Source of the DNA: CADEDV01 sp964412375
GTDB taxonomy: Bacteria > Bacteroidota > Bacteroidia > Chitinophagales > Chitinophagaceae
NCBI GenBank assembly: GCA_964412375.1
Contig: CAYPOD010000010.1
Span: forward strand, 1-64,000
Length of the DNA: 64,000 nucleotides
Direction of reading: 5' to 3'
Below are positions 1 through 9,823 of this stretch, one piece after another; the stretch's first letter is position 1, and every line of letters starts with the position of its first letter. Under the pieces are notes generated by a model. That model ran no database searches. It was not told the origin of the DNA and worked only from the letters and a program-made list of their open reading frames with translations. The position numbers were made by a program, and so were the translations under genes.

Positions 1-1317
1 CACCAGAACAATATTTTCACCGGCCCGCTCTATTTTATTTATAAGATCATGCATGCCATAAAACTGGCGGATCATCTGAATGATACAATGCCGGAGAATC
101 ATTTTGTACCGGTGTACTACATAGGTTCGGAGGATGCAGACCTTGCTGAACTTAACCATATCTGGCTGAACGGTGAGAAACTGGTTTGGAATACAAAACA
201 AACCGGTGCGGTGGGGCGAATGAAGATAGATAAGGAATTGACTAAATTAATAGGGTTGATAGAAGGTCAGCTTTCAGTGCTTCCAAATGGCAATGATGTT
301 GTTGCCTTACTGAAAGAAGCTTATGCCGAAGGGAAAACGATTCAGGATGCCACTTTTCATTTTGTTAATACGCTTTTTGCTGAATTTGGATTGGTCATCC
401 TGTTGCCGGATAATGCAGCGCTGAAAAGGCAGATGATAACCGTTTTTGAAGATGACTTGTTGAATCAGACAGCTTCAGGTATTGTTGAAAATACTGCGGC
501 GAAGATGGACGAAGCTGGTTACAAGGTGCAGGCCAATCCAAGGGAGATCAACCTTTTTTATTTAAAAGATAACGTAAGGGAGCGGATTGAAGAAGTAAAG
601 GGTGAATGGAGAACGGTGAACGGGAATGAAAAATTTGATAAGCAATCCTTGCTGAAAGAACTCAATGATCATCCTGAAAGATTTAGTCCCAATGTGATAT
701 TGCGGGGGTTGTACCAGGAAACCATTTTACCCAATATTGCGTTTATCGGTGGAGGAGGGGAAACGGCATACTGGCTGCAGTTAAAAGACCTCTTTGATCA
801 TTACCAGGTACCCTTCCCGGTTTTGGTGCTGCGCAATTCCTTTTTGATACTCGAAAAAAAATGGCAGGAAAAGATTGCAAAGATCGGGTTCGGTGTTGAG
901 GATTTCTTTTTGCCCGAACAGGAACTGCTGAACAAATTGGTGGCAAGAGAAACCGATAAAAAACTGAAACTGAACGGAACCCTTAGTGCAACAGAACAAT
1001 TGTATGAGTCTATAAAACAGCAGGCATCATCAGTTGACAGCACACTGGAAAAGCATGTAGAAGCGTTAAAGACAAGAACACTCTACCGCTTGCAGGAATT
1101 GGAAAAGAAAATGCTGAGGGCCGAAAAAAGAAAATTCAGCGACCAGCAGAGACAGATACAGGCTATAAAAGAAAAGCTTTTTCCCAAAAACGGTTTGCAG
1201 GAACGGGTTGACAGTTTCCTGGTTTATTATGCGCAATGGGGACCTGGTTTTCTGCAGCAATTATATAATGCTTCGCTTTCTACCGAACAGGAGTTTGTGA
1301 TCATGGCTGAAAGCTGA
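1..1317 (+). CDS. bshC: Bacillithiol biosynthesis cysteine-adding enzyme BshC (5' partial)
   Basis: BshC is the ligase thought to add cysteine to GlcN-malate in the last step of bacillithiol synthesis in the cytoplasm. The reading frame is open from base 1, and the residues before the first ATG (position 49) already match the family (FTGPLYFIYKI), so the true start lies upstream. About 438 residues remain of the usual ~530. Family signatures seen are FVPVYYIGSEDADLAE, the glycine-rich FIGGGGETAYWLQLK followed by VPFPVLVLRNS, and a C-terminal coiled coil rich in Lys, Glu and Gln. The stop codon lies 1 bp from the end of the convergent lipoprotein gene. A YfiT/BstA-like gene at 16830 fits a bacillithiol-using cell. 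Confidence 0.93.
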   Translation, partial: HQNNIFTGPLYFIYKIMHAIKLADHLNDTMPENHFVPVYYIGSEDADLAELNHIWLNGEKLVWNTKQTGAVGRMKIDKELTKLIGLIEGQLSVLPNGNDVVALLKEAYAEGKTIQDATFHFVNTLFAEFGLVILLPDNAALKRQMITVFEDDLLNQTASGIVENTAAKMDEAGYKVQANPREINLFYLKDNVRERIEEVKGEWRTVNGNEKFDKQSLLKELNDHPERFSPNVILRGLYQETILPNIAFIGGGGETAYWLQLKDLFDHYQVPFPVLVLRNSFLILEKKWQEKIAKIGFGVEDFFLPEQELLNKLVARETDKKLKLNGTLSATEQLYESIKQQASSVDSTLEKHVEALKTRTLYRLQELEKKMLRAEKRKFSDQQRQIQAIKEKLFPKNGLQERVDSFLVYYAQWGPGFLQQLYNASLSTEQEFVIMAES

Positions 1318-1318
1318 G

Positions 1319-2257
1319 CTATTTCTTTGAAACATCCAGCAGGAATAGCCTGCTTTTGCCATCATCATTATCGGCCACCAATGCCAGTTGGAAATAATGC
1401 TTTGTTGCGCCGGTGATGCAGACCGACTCAATTTTCTGTCCTTTGAACCGTGGATCCGTTTTTTCCAGATCCACAATACGGTTGGGGTTGATGGCTTTCC
1501 ATCTTCGTTTGGAAGAAATATCATCCACGATCCATAAATAACTTTTGCCAATGGGACCATCGGTAATGGCCGAGTTGGTATTTTCAGTCGAAACCGTGAG
1601 AAACAATTTATCTTCTCTTCTTGCATAGGCAAGTCCGGATACACCATGAAAAATACTGCTGTCTTCATTCACACCAACCTTTACCATGGTTATGGGTGAA
1701 TAATGATCTTTCCAGAAAGCGGTACCGGTAAAAAGCAGGTGGTTTTTAGGAAATCCCAAATGTCCCCTGTTGGAAAGAAGGGTAAGCCCCGGCAGTGCAC
1801 ACAATCCTTCGATATTTAGTTCCGCCAGCCAATTGCTTTTGATGCGGCGATAGAAAGTATCAAGATTGAGCGATGTTTTTTGGCGGGTGACAGGATCAAT
1901 CAGCCAGGCGCTGTCCCGCTGCGGTGACATGGAACCGGAGCCGGTAGCTAATATTTTCATGCTGTCGTTGATGCGAATAAGACTGATCGCTTCCAGGTCG
2001 GCTTTGATTTCTCTAGGAACCCGGTTGGTTGCTGATTCGTAGAGCAGAACTGAATCCTTTGTGTTAAGGTCTTTGTCAAGGATAAGCAGGTGAGTGGCAT
2101 CATCACCAATGAGATAGAAACGGTCCTTGTAATATTCAATACCGGAACCAGAAGGATATGCAGGGAGTTCTTTAATTTCTTTGAGAAAAGCGGTGTTGCG
2201 GGAGCAGGACAATAAGAAAACCCCAATAGAAAAAATGATAATGGCGGGCTTATTCAT
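1319..2257 (-). CDS. Secreted lipoprotein, predicted beta-propeller (DUF6929-like)
   Basis: The 312-residue product starts with a lipoprotein signal (MNKPAIIIFSIGVFLLSCSR), so it should be lipidated at Cys19 and sit in the envelope. I chose the ATG at 2257 over the longer frame because it places this signal at the N-terminus and lies 10 bp after purE. The body has repeated short blocks such as YYKDRFYLIGDD and EGLCALPGLTLLSNRG, consistent with a beta-propeller or esterase-like phytase fold; the DUF6929 match is from memory. It is the last gene of the minus-strand purK-efflux-purE run. The function is unknown. Confidence 0.7.
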   Translation of the reverse strand: MNKPAIIIFSIGVFLLSCSRNTAFLKEIKELPAYPSGSGIEYYKDRFYLIGDDATHLLILDKDLNTKDSVLLYESATNRVPREIKADLEAISLIRINDSMKILATGSGSMSPQRDSAWLIDPVTRQKTSLNLDTFYRRIKSNWLAELNIEGLCALPGLTLLSNRGHLGFPKNHLLFTGTAFWKDHYSPITMVKVGVNEDSSIFHGVSGLAYARREDKLFLTVSTENTNSAITDGPIGKSYLWIVDDISSKRRWKAINPNRIVDLEKTDPRFKGQKIESVCITGATKHYFQLALVADNDDGKSRLFLLDVSKK

Positions 2258-2267
2258 AATTGTGGCA

Positions 2268-2780
2268 TCAATCAAACTTATTCTCCCAGCCTTCTTTTTT
2301 AAGTTTTTCAACTTTTTCAATTACTTCATTATTAAGAGAGTTTTTATATGCTGCCACTTTTTGTAATACAATGTCATTTGAAGTGCCGATGATCTCTGCT
2401 GCCAGGATGCCTGCGTTTTTAGCTGCATTCAGGGCTACAGTGGCAACCGGAACACCATTTGGCATTTGTAAAATAGATAATACAGAATCCCAGCCATCTA
2501 TGGAGTTGGAGGATTTGATGGGAACACCGATTACCGGCAGGGGAGTAATTGAAGCTACCATGCCTGGTAAATGTGCTGCACCGCCGGCGCCGGCCACGAT
2601 CACCTTCAATCCTCTTTCCCTGGCTTTTTGGGCATACTCCACCATCCGCATGGGAGTGCGGTGGGCTGAAACGACGGTTACTTCATGCGGAATGTCAAAT
2701 TCTTTGAGAATGTCAGCAGCAGCCTGCATGATGTTCAGGTCGCTGTCGCTGCCCATGATGATGCCAACAAGCGGAGTCAT
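2268..2780 (-). CDS. purE: N5-carboxyaminoimidazole ribonucleotide mutase PurE
   Basis: PurE converts N5-CAIR to CAIR in de novo purine synthesis. At 170 residues it has the normal class I length. The N-terminal VGIIMGSDSDLNIMQ phosphate-binding loop, the VVSAHRTP active-site segment with its His, and GAGGAAHLPGMVA are all present. It lies 39 bp downstream of the TolC-like gene on the same strand. Its partner purK is about 5.8 kb upstream on the same strand, beyond the efflux genes. Confidence 0.97.
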   Translation of the reverse strand: MTPLVGIIMGSDSDLNIMQAAADILKEFDIPHEVTVVSAHRTPMRMVEYAQKARERGLKVIVAGAGGAAHLPGMVASITPLPVIGVPIKSSNSIDGWDSVLSILQMPNGVPVATVALNAAKNAGILAAEIIGTSNDIVLQKVAAYKNSLNNEVIEKVEKLKKEGWENKFD

Positions 2781-2819
2781 TGTGTTGATTTGAAGATAAA
2801 AATAATTGCTAACCTCTTT

Positions 2820-4133
2820 TTATTTTACTAAATCACCTTTTAATCTCAGCAATTCGGTTTCTGCAAGTTTAGTATTATACCTGGCTGCGATCAACCGGTT
2901 ATAGGCATCTTCCAGGCTTTTTTGCGCTTCCCTCAACTGGATGAATGTGGAACCGCCCAGGCGATAGACTTCCAGTGCAATGCTCACATTTTCTTTAGCC
3001 AGCAAAATATTTTCTTCTTCCAGCGCCAATGCTTTTTTCTGTTGTTCATATTCCATAAATGCATTCATGACAGCAACATTCAGCAGTGATTTTTGATTAT
3101 CATAGAACAGTTGCTGGAAGCGAATATCCAGTTCGGCCTGTCTTATCTGGCGTTTGGCAGTTAAATTATTAAAGATCGGTATAGCAGCCGTGAATCCGTA
3201 GTTTAGTCCCTGGTTTTGATTAAAAAGAGGAGAAAATGGATTAATCACCGTTTGGTTATTGGTGCGGCTCAGGTTAAAGTTTGAATTTAAAGCAACAGTC
3301 GGCCAGCGTTCAGCTTTTCTTTCCCGCAAAGTGATACCTGCGATATCAATGTTTTTCCTGTTGATCTGCAATAAAGGATTATTGTTCTCAATGCCTGTTT
3401 GAATATCGCCCAATGCCAGTTCTGTGTTCAACGGTATGGAATCAACCACATCATAACCGGTAGAAGAAGGTGAATTCATCAACTGGTTTAGTTGTTCTTT
3501 CAGTTGTACGATCAGCGTTTGCTGCTCTAATTGTGCTGCTTTTTGTGCATTCAGGTCCACTTTGCTTTGTAATACATCAGGTTTGGTGCCTACACCAATA
3601 TCCAATCTCCTTTCGGCCAGTGTCACCCTTGTCTGGCTGATAGACATTTGTTCTTCTATTGCCTTCAGTTGTTGCTTCTGCCTGACGATGTTATAATAGG
3701 TATTGATAACAGTGGCAACTGAATTTATCACCTGGTTTTTTATACCCAGTTCACCGAGTTTGACAAACTCTTCCACTTTTTCACGGGTAGCAAACATCCG
3801 CAGACCGTCAAACAGTGTCCAGTTCAGGTTAATACCGGCATTCAGGTTATTTGATTTGATATTCTTTTGCTCCCGTTTGGTGCCATCAGCGAGGGTAACT
3901 TTCTGGTCGTTATTATTCCAGGTGCTGTTGATGCTGCCATTTAGCCGCGGGAAAAAAGCTGCGTTGCGAAAAGAATAATCCAGCGCTGCCACCAATGAAT
4001 CATTTCTTGATATCTGGATGTCGTAATTATTTTTCAGTGCTGTTCCTATTGCTTCTTCCAATGAGAGTATACGCTGGGCCGTTGAAGCAATACCGGGCAA
4101 AAGTAACAGGGGCAAAAGAAATTTCTTCATCAT
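2820..4133 (-). CDS. TolC family outer-membrane efflux channel
   Basis: The 437-residue protein has a signal peptide (LLPLLLLPGIASTAQ) and the two-part OEP repeat of TolC proteins, with long amphipathic helices around residues 100-220 and 310-430. Typical phrases are LNWTLFDGLRMFATRE and the closing AEAELLRLKG-like segment (AETELLRLKGDLVK). It would form the trimeric outer-membrane duct of the tripartite pump. It follows the RND gene by 14 bp, so co-transcription is very likely. The substrate cannot be read from the sequence. Confidence 0.93.
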   Translation of the reverse strand: MMKKFLLPLLLLPGIASTAQRILSLEEAIGTALKNNYDIQISRNDSLVAALDYSFRNAAFFPRLNGSINSTWNNNDQKVTLADGTKREQKNIKSNNLNAGINLNWTLFDGLRMFATREKVEEFVKLGELGIKNQVINSVATVINTYYNIVRQKQQLKAIEEQMSISQTRVTLAERRLDIGVGTKPDVLQSKVDLNAQKAAQLEQQTLIVQLKEQLNQLMNSPSSTGYDVVDSIPLNTELALGDIQTGIENNNPLLQINRKNIDIAGITLRERKAERWPTVALNSNFNLSRTNNQTVINPFSPLFNQNQGLNYGFTAAIPIFNNLTAKRQIRQAELDIRFQQLFYDNQKSLLNVAVMNAFMEYEQQKKALALEEENILLAKENVSIALEVYRLGGSTFIQLREAQKSLEDAYNRLIAARYNTKLAETELLRLKGDLVK

Positions 4134-4147
4134 GTGTATTCTAAAGT

Positions 4148-7100
4148 TTATGCATGGGCAGCCGTTTCCTGGGTTTCAACAACGGTCTGCTGCAGCATTT
4201 CATCCAACTTGTTTTTTTGCTTTTTGGCTGAAAGGAATAAATAGATCGCCGGTACAACAAAAAGTGTAAGCAGCAACGAAAACATAGTGCCACCGACTAT
4301 GACTATGCCCAAAGGAATGCGGCTGGTTGCAGCAGCACCGAGTGACATGGCCAGGGGTAGGGCCCCCAGTGCAATGGTCAGACTGGTCATCAAAATTGGA
4401 CGTAAACGCTGTGTGGAGGCATAGATAACGGCCTCTCTTTTACTCATTCCTTTCAAACGATTCTGGTTGGCAAACTCCACGATCAATATCCCGTTCTTGG
4501 TAACAAGACCTATCAGCATGATCACACCAATCTGTGAAAAGATATTCCAGGTATGCCCGAAAATCCATAATGATAAAAAGGCACCGGCTATCGCCAACGG
4601 AACAGTAAACATGATGATGAACGGGTCAACAAAACTTTCAAATTGTGCGGCCAGGATCAGGTAAACTAACACCAGGGCCAGTATAAAAGCAAACATGATA
4701 TTGCTGCCGCTTTCGGCAAAATCCCTTGATGAACCGGAAAGGGAGGTGACAAATGTTTCATCCAGCAGTTTGTCTGCAATACGGTTCATTTCTTCGATGC
4801 CATCGCCAATCGTGTAGCCGGGTTGAAGCCCTGCCGAAATGTTTGCTGATTTATACCTGTTGAAGTGATAGATAGTAGGAGGGGTGTTAGCCTCTGTAAC
4901 ATTGACCACATTATCCAGGCTGATCATCTCTCCACGGCTGTTGCGCACAAACAACACTTTCAGGTCACTGGGGTCATCACGGTCTTTACGGGTCACCTGT
5001 CCCATGACCTGGTATTGCTTACCATCTTTGGTAAAATAACCCAAGCGGCGATTGCTATAGGCCAGTTGCAAGGTTTGTGACACATCATTTACACTGACAC
5101 CTAATTGTGCTGCTTTCAGGCGATCAATTTCTACCCGTAATTCAGGTTTATTGAATTTCAGGTCAGCATCTGCATTCAGTAATATTTTACTTTCCCTTGC
5201 TTCTTCAAGAAACTCTGGCAGCACACGGGTTAACTTTTCAAAATTATTGTTTTGAATGACGAAAGAAACAGGTTGTCCACCACGACGGTTAACCGATATT
5301 GTTTGTTCTTCAATGGCATTGGCACGGCCTTCGTTGAACTTAGGAAGGTTGCGGTTCACCATATCAACAATTTCCTTTTGGGACCGCTGTCTTTCATTGG
5401 GCGGGACCAATGTCACCCTTACAAAACCTGTATTGGCATTTCCTGAACCGGTAAAACCCGGGGATGTCACACTTAAAACAAGGTTTTTTTCCGGAACTGA
5501 GTCGAGCATAAAACCATTTAACCGCTCCACAAATTTGTCCATTGCTTCGAATGATGTTCCTTCGGGTGCAGACAACTGCAAACGAAACTGGCTCCGGTCT
5601 TCCATAGGCGCCAGTTCTGACTGAAGGTTACTGCCAATCATCCAGATGATACCAAAACATCCCACACAGATCAGCAGGGCCAGCCACGGGAGCCTCATCT
5701 TTCGCCGGGATGAGAAAGGGATCACCCATTGCAGTTTGAGAAAGGAGGTAAGGAAACGCTGGTAAGAATTTTCCAACCACCGGTAGAATGGTTCGGTTTT
5801 CAAATAAAACCAGGAATGCTTATGCGGATTCTTTTTGCTGAGCTTCACGTTCAGCACAGGCGTAAGCGTCAATGCTACAAATGAGGAAATGAGTACAGCG
5901 CCAGCCACCACGATCCCAAATTCCCTGAACAATCTTCCAACAAAACCCTGTAGGAATATGATGGGCAGGAATACCACTGCAATAGTTATTGAAGTGGCGA
6001 TCACAGCAAAATAAATTTCTTTTGAACCTTCCAGTGCCGCCTGGTATTTGTTCATCCCCCTTTCCATCTTTTTGTAAATGTTTTCTGTCACCACAATGCC
6101 ATCATCCACTACCAACCCAGTGGCAAGTACAATAGCGAGCAGCGAAAGCACATTGATGGTAAAACCCATCAGGTACATGATGAAGAAGGCGCCTATCAGT
6201 GACACAGGAATGTCAATCAGGGGGCGGAAAGCAATGATCCACTCCCGGAAGAACAGGTAAATGACCATCACCACCAGCAGGAAAGCGATCATCAGTGTTT
6301 CTTCCACCTCGAGTATAGACTTCTTGATAAACTTTGTCTGGTCAAGTGCAATATTGATCTTTACGTCTTCCGGAACATCTTTTTTGATCTGTTCAAGGCG
6401 GGAATAAAATTCATCTGCGATAGAAACATAATTTGCGCCGGGTTGTGGCACCACTGCCAATGCGATCATGGGTATGCCATCCCCACGAAGTATGGTTTCT
6501 TCGTTTTCCGGCCCCAGCACTGCTTCACCAATATGTTTTACCCTTACATCCGCACCGTCTACATTTTTGATGATAATATTATTAAACTCTTCTTCTGTGT
6601 TGAGCCGGCCAAAAGTTTTTACGGTTAGTTCAGTGGCAGCGCCGTAGATCTTTCCCGAAGGCAATTCTACGTTTTCCCTAAGCAGGGCTGCCTGCACATC
6701 ATTGGCAGTGATATTGTATGCAGCAAGTTTGGCAGGGTCTATCCAGATACGCATCGCATATCTTTTTTCACCCCATATCTGGATGCCGCTAACGCCGGGT
6801 ATGGTTTGCAATCTTTCCACCAGCACATTATTGGCATATTCTGTCATCTCCAGTTGATTGCGGGTCACACTTTGCACTGTCATAGAAAGTATCGCATCTG
6901 AACTGGCATCTGCTTTAGAAACAACCGGGGGAGCATCCAGGTCGGTGGGCAGGGAACGCTGTGCCTGCGAAACCTTGTCCCGCACATCATTAGCTGCCGC
7001 TTCCAGGTCAACACCCAGTTCAAACTCCACATTTATGTTACTGGAGCCATTGCTGCTGGAAGAAGTGATGTTGCGGATGCCTGCAATACCATTCACCGCT

Positions 7101-7306
7101 TTTTCCAGCGGTTCTGTGATCTGCGATTCGATAATGTCGGCATTGGCGCCGGGATAAGAAGTGCGTACACTAATATTGGGAGGGTCAATAGCAGGGTAGT
7201 CACGGACACCTAAAAACTGGAAGCCAATAATACCAAACAAGACAATCACGATGTTCATCACAATGGCCAGAACAGGTCTGCGTAAACTTATTTCTGATAT
7301 ATTCAT
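4148..7306 (-). CDS. RND (HAE1/AcrB-type) multidrug efflux permease
   Basis: This 1052-residue inner-membrane proton antiporter has the usual HAE1 length, with 12 membrane segments and two large periplasmic loops. The proton-relay residues are visible: a VVDD pair in TM4 (ATGLVVDDGIVVTEN) and a Lys in TM10 (GLVTKNGILIVEF). The N-terminus (ISEISLRRPVLAIVMNIVIV) is typical. The adaptor gene lies 44 bp upstream and the TolC-like gene 14 bp downstream. The intact Asp pair argues for a drug or organic solute pump rather than a heavy-metal HME-type pump. Confidence 0.95.
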   Translation of the reverse strand: MNISEISLRRPVLAIVMNIVIVLFGIIGFQFLGVRDYPAIDPPNISVRTSYPGANADIIESQITEPLEKAVNGIAGIRNITSSSSNGSSNINVEFELGVDLEAAANDVRDKVSQAQRSLPTDLDAPPVVSKADASSDAILSMTVQSVTRNQLEMTEYANNVLVERLQTIPGVSGIQIWGEKRYAMRIWIDPAKLAAYNITANDVQAALLRENVELPSGKIYGAATELTVKTFGRLNTEEEFNNIIIKNVDGADVRVKHIGEAVLGPENEETILRGDGIPMIALAVVPQPGANYVSIADEFYSRLEQIKKDVPEDVKINIALDQTKFIKKSILEVEETLMIAFLLVVMVIYLFFREWIIAFRPLIDIPVSLIGAFFIMYLMGFTINVLSLLAIVLATGLVVDDGIVVTENIYKKMERGMNKYQAALEGSKEIYFAVIATSITIAVVFLPIIFLQGFVGRLFREFGIVVAGAVLISSFVALTLTPVLNVKLSKKNPHKHSWFYLKTEPFYRWLENSYQRFLTSFLKLQWVIPFSSRRKMRLPWLALLICVGCFGIIWMIGSNLQSELAPMEDRSQFRLQLSAPEGTSFEAMDKFVERLNGFMLDSVPEKNLVLSVTSPGFTGSGNANTGFVRVTLVPPNERQRSQKEIVDMVNRNLPKFNEGRANAIEEQTISVNRRGGQPVSFVIQNNNFEKLTRVLPEFLEEARESKILLNADADLKFNKPELRVEIDRLKAAQLGVSVNDVSQTLQLAYSNRRLGYFTKDGKQYQVMGQVTRKDRDDPSDLKVLFVRNSRGEMISLDNVVNVTEANTPPTIYHFNRYKSANISAGLQPGYTIGDGIEEMNRIADKLLDETFVTSLSGSSRDFAESGSNIMFAFILALVLVYLILAAQFESFVDPFIIMFTVPLAIAGAFLSLWIFGHTWNIFSQIGVIMLIGLVTKNGILIVEFANQNRLKGMSKREAVIYASTQRLRPILMTSLTIALGALPLAMSLGAAATSRIPLGIVIVGGTMFSLLLTLFVVPAIYLFLSAKKQKNKLDEMLQQTVVETQETAAHA

Positions 7307-7350
7307 ACCGGCTGCCGATGATTTTTTTAATGACGTAAAATTGAATCCGG

Positions 7351-8406
7351 TTACCTGGGCTCGTTATTTACTATTCTTGCTATTTCGATTTTTGATTCGG
7401 GCCTGACACTTAGCAAGCCAGTCACCACCACGGTATCGCCTGACTTTAATCCTTCTGTTATCTGCACCCTTGCCGAATCTCTCACACCAGTGCTCACATC
7501 CACAAATTTTGCAACACCGGCATTATATACAATCACTTTTTTTCCTCTTGCCTGCGGCAAAACTGCCTGGGAAGGCACTAATATCGCATTGGGATCTGGC
7601 GCAAAACTCAGTTGCACCTTGGCAAAGGCCCCCGGCAACAAACCCGGATCTTTTGCCTGCACAACCGAACGTACCAACAGGCTCCTTGTGGTTTCAGTTA
7701 CACTTGATTCCGTAGCGGTCACTTTTGCATTGTATTTTTTTAGCGAACCTTCATAAGTGAAACTCACTATCTGTCCGACTTTTATCTGGCCGGTATATTT
7801 TTCGGGAATAGTAAAATCTAATTTTAACTGATCTGTCTGGTTGATTACGGCAATGACAGAAGCAGGCGTTACATAAGCACCCGGGCTGATATTTCTTAAA
7901 CCAAGACGACCACTGAACGGTGCCCTGATCTCTGTTTTGGCAATACTAGTTTTCAGGATATCAATATCGGCCTTCAGGCTGTTTACCTGCAGCAGGCTAA
8001 GGTCATAGTCCTGCTGGCTGATCCCTTGTATTTTTAAAAGCTGGGCCTGGCGTTCTTCTGTTTTTTCGGCAATGCTGAGTTGCACTTCCACTTTTTTCAA
8101 TTGAGCCTGCAGGTCACCATCAAAAAGTTTTGCCAGCAGGGTGCCTTTTGATACATAGCGGCCTTCGGCTACATTCAGTTGAACGATTCGGCCAGACACT
8201 TCCGGGTGAACTTCCGTGGTTTCATTGGCAATAATGGAACCGGGGACTTCCAGGTTTTCGCTGAAAAGTTGAGGTTTGATGATATAACCGTCAACCCGCA
8301 TGGTCATTTGACGGCCGCCGCCGGATGGTGGGGGGGGCTGTTTTTTGGATTTATTTCCACAGGCAAACAACAGCGATACGCTGAAAATGATAAAAATTCC
8401 TCTCAT
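7351..8406 (-). CDS. RND efflux periplasmic adaptor (membrane fusion) lipoprotein
   Basis: The 351-residue adaptor links the RND pump to the outer-membrane channel. The ATG at 8406 is preferred over an in-frame TTG at 8418 because it directly precedes a lipoprotein signal ending in LLFACGN. A Pro-rich linker follows, then a lipoyl-like half (VHPEVSGRIVQLNVAEGRYV), a short coiled-coil hairpin, the second lipoyl half (IRAPFSGRLGLRNISPGAYV), and beta-barrel and membrane-proximal domains. It opens the three-gene efflux cassette inserted between purK and purE. Confidence 0.94.
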   Translation of the reverse strand: MRGIFIIFSVSLLFACGNKSKKQPPPPSGGGRQMTMRVDGYIIKPQLFSENLEVPGSIIANETTEVHPEVSGRIVQLNVAEGRYVSKGTLLAKLFDGDLQAQLKKVEVQLSIAEKTEERQAQLLKIQGISQQDYDLSLLQVNSLKADIDILKTSIAKTEIRAPFSGRLGLRNISPGAYVTPASVIAVINQTDQLKLDFTIPEKYTGQIKVGQIVSFTYEGSLKKYNAKVTATESSVTETTRSLLVRSVVQAKDPGLLPGAFAKVQLSFAPDPNAILVPSQAVLPQARGKKVIVYNAGVAKFVDVSTGVRDSARVQITEGLKSGDTVVVTGLLSVRPESKIEIARIVNNEPR

Positions 8407-8472
8407 GTTAATTCTCAATGTGCAAAATAATTTAAAAAAATCCGGGGATTAAAGGTAACGGTTATTCGCAAG

Positions 8473-8494
8473 CATTTGGACGTCAAACCAAATG
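8473..8494. repeat. Inverted repeat between purK and the efflux genes
   Basis: CATTTGG and CCAAATG arms (7 bp) flank an 8-bp spacer containing ACGTC. It lies about 70 bp upstream of the adaptor start codon, where an efflux-pump repressor would be expected to bind. No regulator gene is adjacent, so a role as an operator is only a possibility. Confidence 0.3.
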
Positions 8495-8553
8495 GCTTCC
8501 TGTTGTATAAAATACGGTAATTATGAACGGTTGTTTCAGCGGATGAAAGGAGT

Positions 8554-9690
8554 TCAGGTTTTTGCCAACAAAGTATGCTTCACTTTGTTCGACTGGAATA
8601 ATAATTCCTGTTTTTCTTTGCTCAGGATCGTTACATGGCCCATTTTTCTGCCCGGTTTGGTTTGCTTTTTCCCATACAGGTGTACAAAAGCATTATCAAT
8701 TTTCAGCACTTCCTCAAGTCCCTCATATTTCACAGGGCCGGCGTGACCTTCGGCGCCAATAATATTGACCATGATGGAAGGAAGGATGGCCTCAGTATTT
8801 CCCAGCGGGTAATCCAGCATCACCCGCCACAGCATATCGAACTGGGAACTGTAATGTGCTTCAATGGTATGATGGCCGCTGTTATGCACCCGTGGTGCAG
8901 TTTCATTTACCAACACTTCCCCGTTTTTGTCAATGAACATTTCCACGGCAAAAATACCAGGTGACCGGAAGTTCCGAACAACAGATAAAGCTACTGCTTC
9001 CACTTTCCATAACGTTTTGGTATCAATATCTGCGGGGCAAAGTTGATAGTCAAGCAGGTTCAGGTCGGGGTTAAAAAGCATTTCAACGGGAGGGAAAAGA
9101 GCAGTATCGCCCTTTTCATTGATGGCGACCATCTGGGCAATCTCTTTGTGAATAGGAACCATTCTTTCCAGCACAGCGGGAGCATCAAAGCCTTTGGCAA
9201 TGTCTTCTTTTGTTTTTATGAGTTGCACTCCCCGGCCATCATAACCGCCTTCTCCGAGTTTATGCACGGCCGGCAAAAAATTTTCCAATTGGTTCAGTTC
9301 TGAAAGCTGGCGGGTAATGATGAATTCGGGTGCAGGTATTTCGTGTTGCTGGTAATATTGTTTTTGAAGAATTTTATTTTTGATGGTTCGAAGCACAGTA
9401 GTTTTTGGAAACACTTTTACACCTTCTGCTTCTAACTTTTCCAATGCCTCCACATTCACATGCTCAATTTCGATGGTAAGGCAGTCAAGCCCTTTTCCAA
9501 AATTGTAAACTGCCTCGAAATCTTTAATATCACCTTTGGTGAAGCGGTGACAAAGATGAGCAGCCGGGCATTCCGCATCGTTTTCGAGAACATGGGTTTC
9601 AACAGGGTAATTGGCGGCCGCCTGCAGCAACATACGTCCCAATTGTCCGCCGCCTAATATGCCAATCCTGGGCAATGCCGATGATTTCAT
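8554..9690 (-). CDS. purK: 5-(carboxyamino)imidazole ribonucleotide synthase PurK
   Basis: PurK is the ATP-grasp enzyme that carboxylates AIR to N5-CAIR, the substrate of PurE. The 378-residue protein begins with RIGILGGGQLGRMLLQAA, has the ATP-grasp core (KLGEGGYDGRGVQLI, PAVLERMVPIHKEIAQMV) and the active-site segment VNETAPRVHNSGHHTIEA. It is the first gene of the minus-strand run. The -7 promoter element sits only about 6 bp ahead of the ATG, so the mRNA may be nearly leaderless. Confidence 0.97.
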   Translation of the reverse strand: MKSSALPRIGILGGGQLGRMLLQAAANYPVETHVLENDAECPAAHLCHRFTKGDIKDFEAVYNFGKGLDCLTIEIEHVNVEALEKLEAEGVKVFPKTTVLRTIKNKILQKQYYQQHEIPAPEFIITRQLSELNQLENFLPAVHKLGEGGYDGRGVQLIKTKEDIAKGFDAPAVLERMVPIHKEIAQMVAINEKGDTALFPPVEMLFNPDLNLLDYQLCPADIDTKTLWKVEAVALSVVRNFRSPGIFAVEMFIDKNGEVLVNETAPRVHNSGHHTIEAHYSSQFDMLWRVMLDYPLGNTEAILPSIMVNIIGAEGHAGPVKYEGLEEVLKIDNAFVHLYGKKQTKPGRKMGHVTILSKEKQELLFQSNKVKHTLLAKT

Positions 9691-9695
9691 GGCGG

Positions 9696-9703
9696 CAAAG
9701 ATA
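9696..9703 (-). promoter_or_regulatory. -7 promoter element for purK
   Basis: On the minus strand this reads TATCTTTG, an exact TAnnTTTG match to the Bacteroidota -7 box. A -33 TTTG is not evident. The expected transcription start (about 7 nt downstream) falls at the ATG, implying little or no leader. Confidence 0.5.
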
Positions 9704-9741
9704 AGGCAGAAGATCCAGCGGTAATTAGAGACGGAAATGTA

Positions 9742-9749
9742 TAAATTTG
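9742..9749 (+). promoter_or_regulatory. Candidate -7 element for hppD
   Basis: TAAATTTG matches the TAnnTTTG consensus. The start codon is 166 bp downstream, so the mRNA would have a long leader carrying the hairpin at 9824-9870. No good -33 box is seen, so this is tentative. Confidence 0.35.
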
Positions 9750-9823
9750 CTTATTTATATGCGGCCCGATTATCCCCACAAACTGTTCAACGATCATCGC
9801 AGTAATTTCAGCCTGCTGATGGA

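Noticed and set aside
2260..2793. A 177-codon plus-strand frame opposite purE
   Set aside because: It is the antisense shadow of purE, which has all its family motifs; the shadow has no domain or signal.
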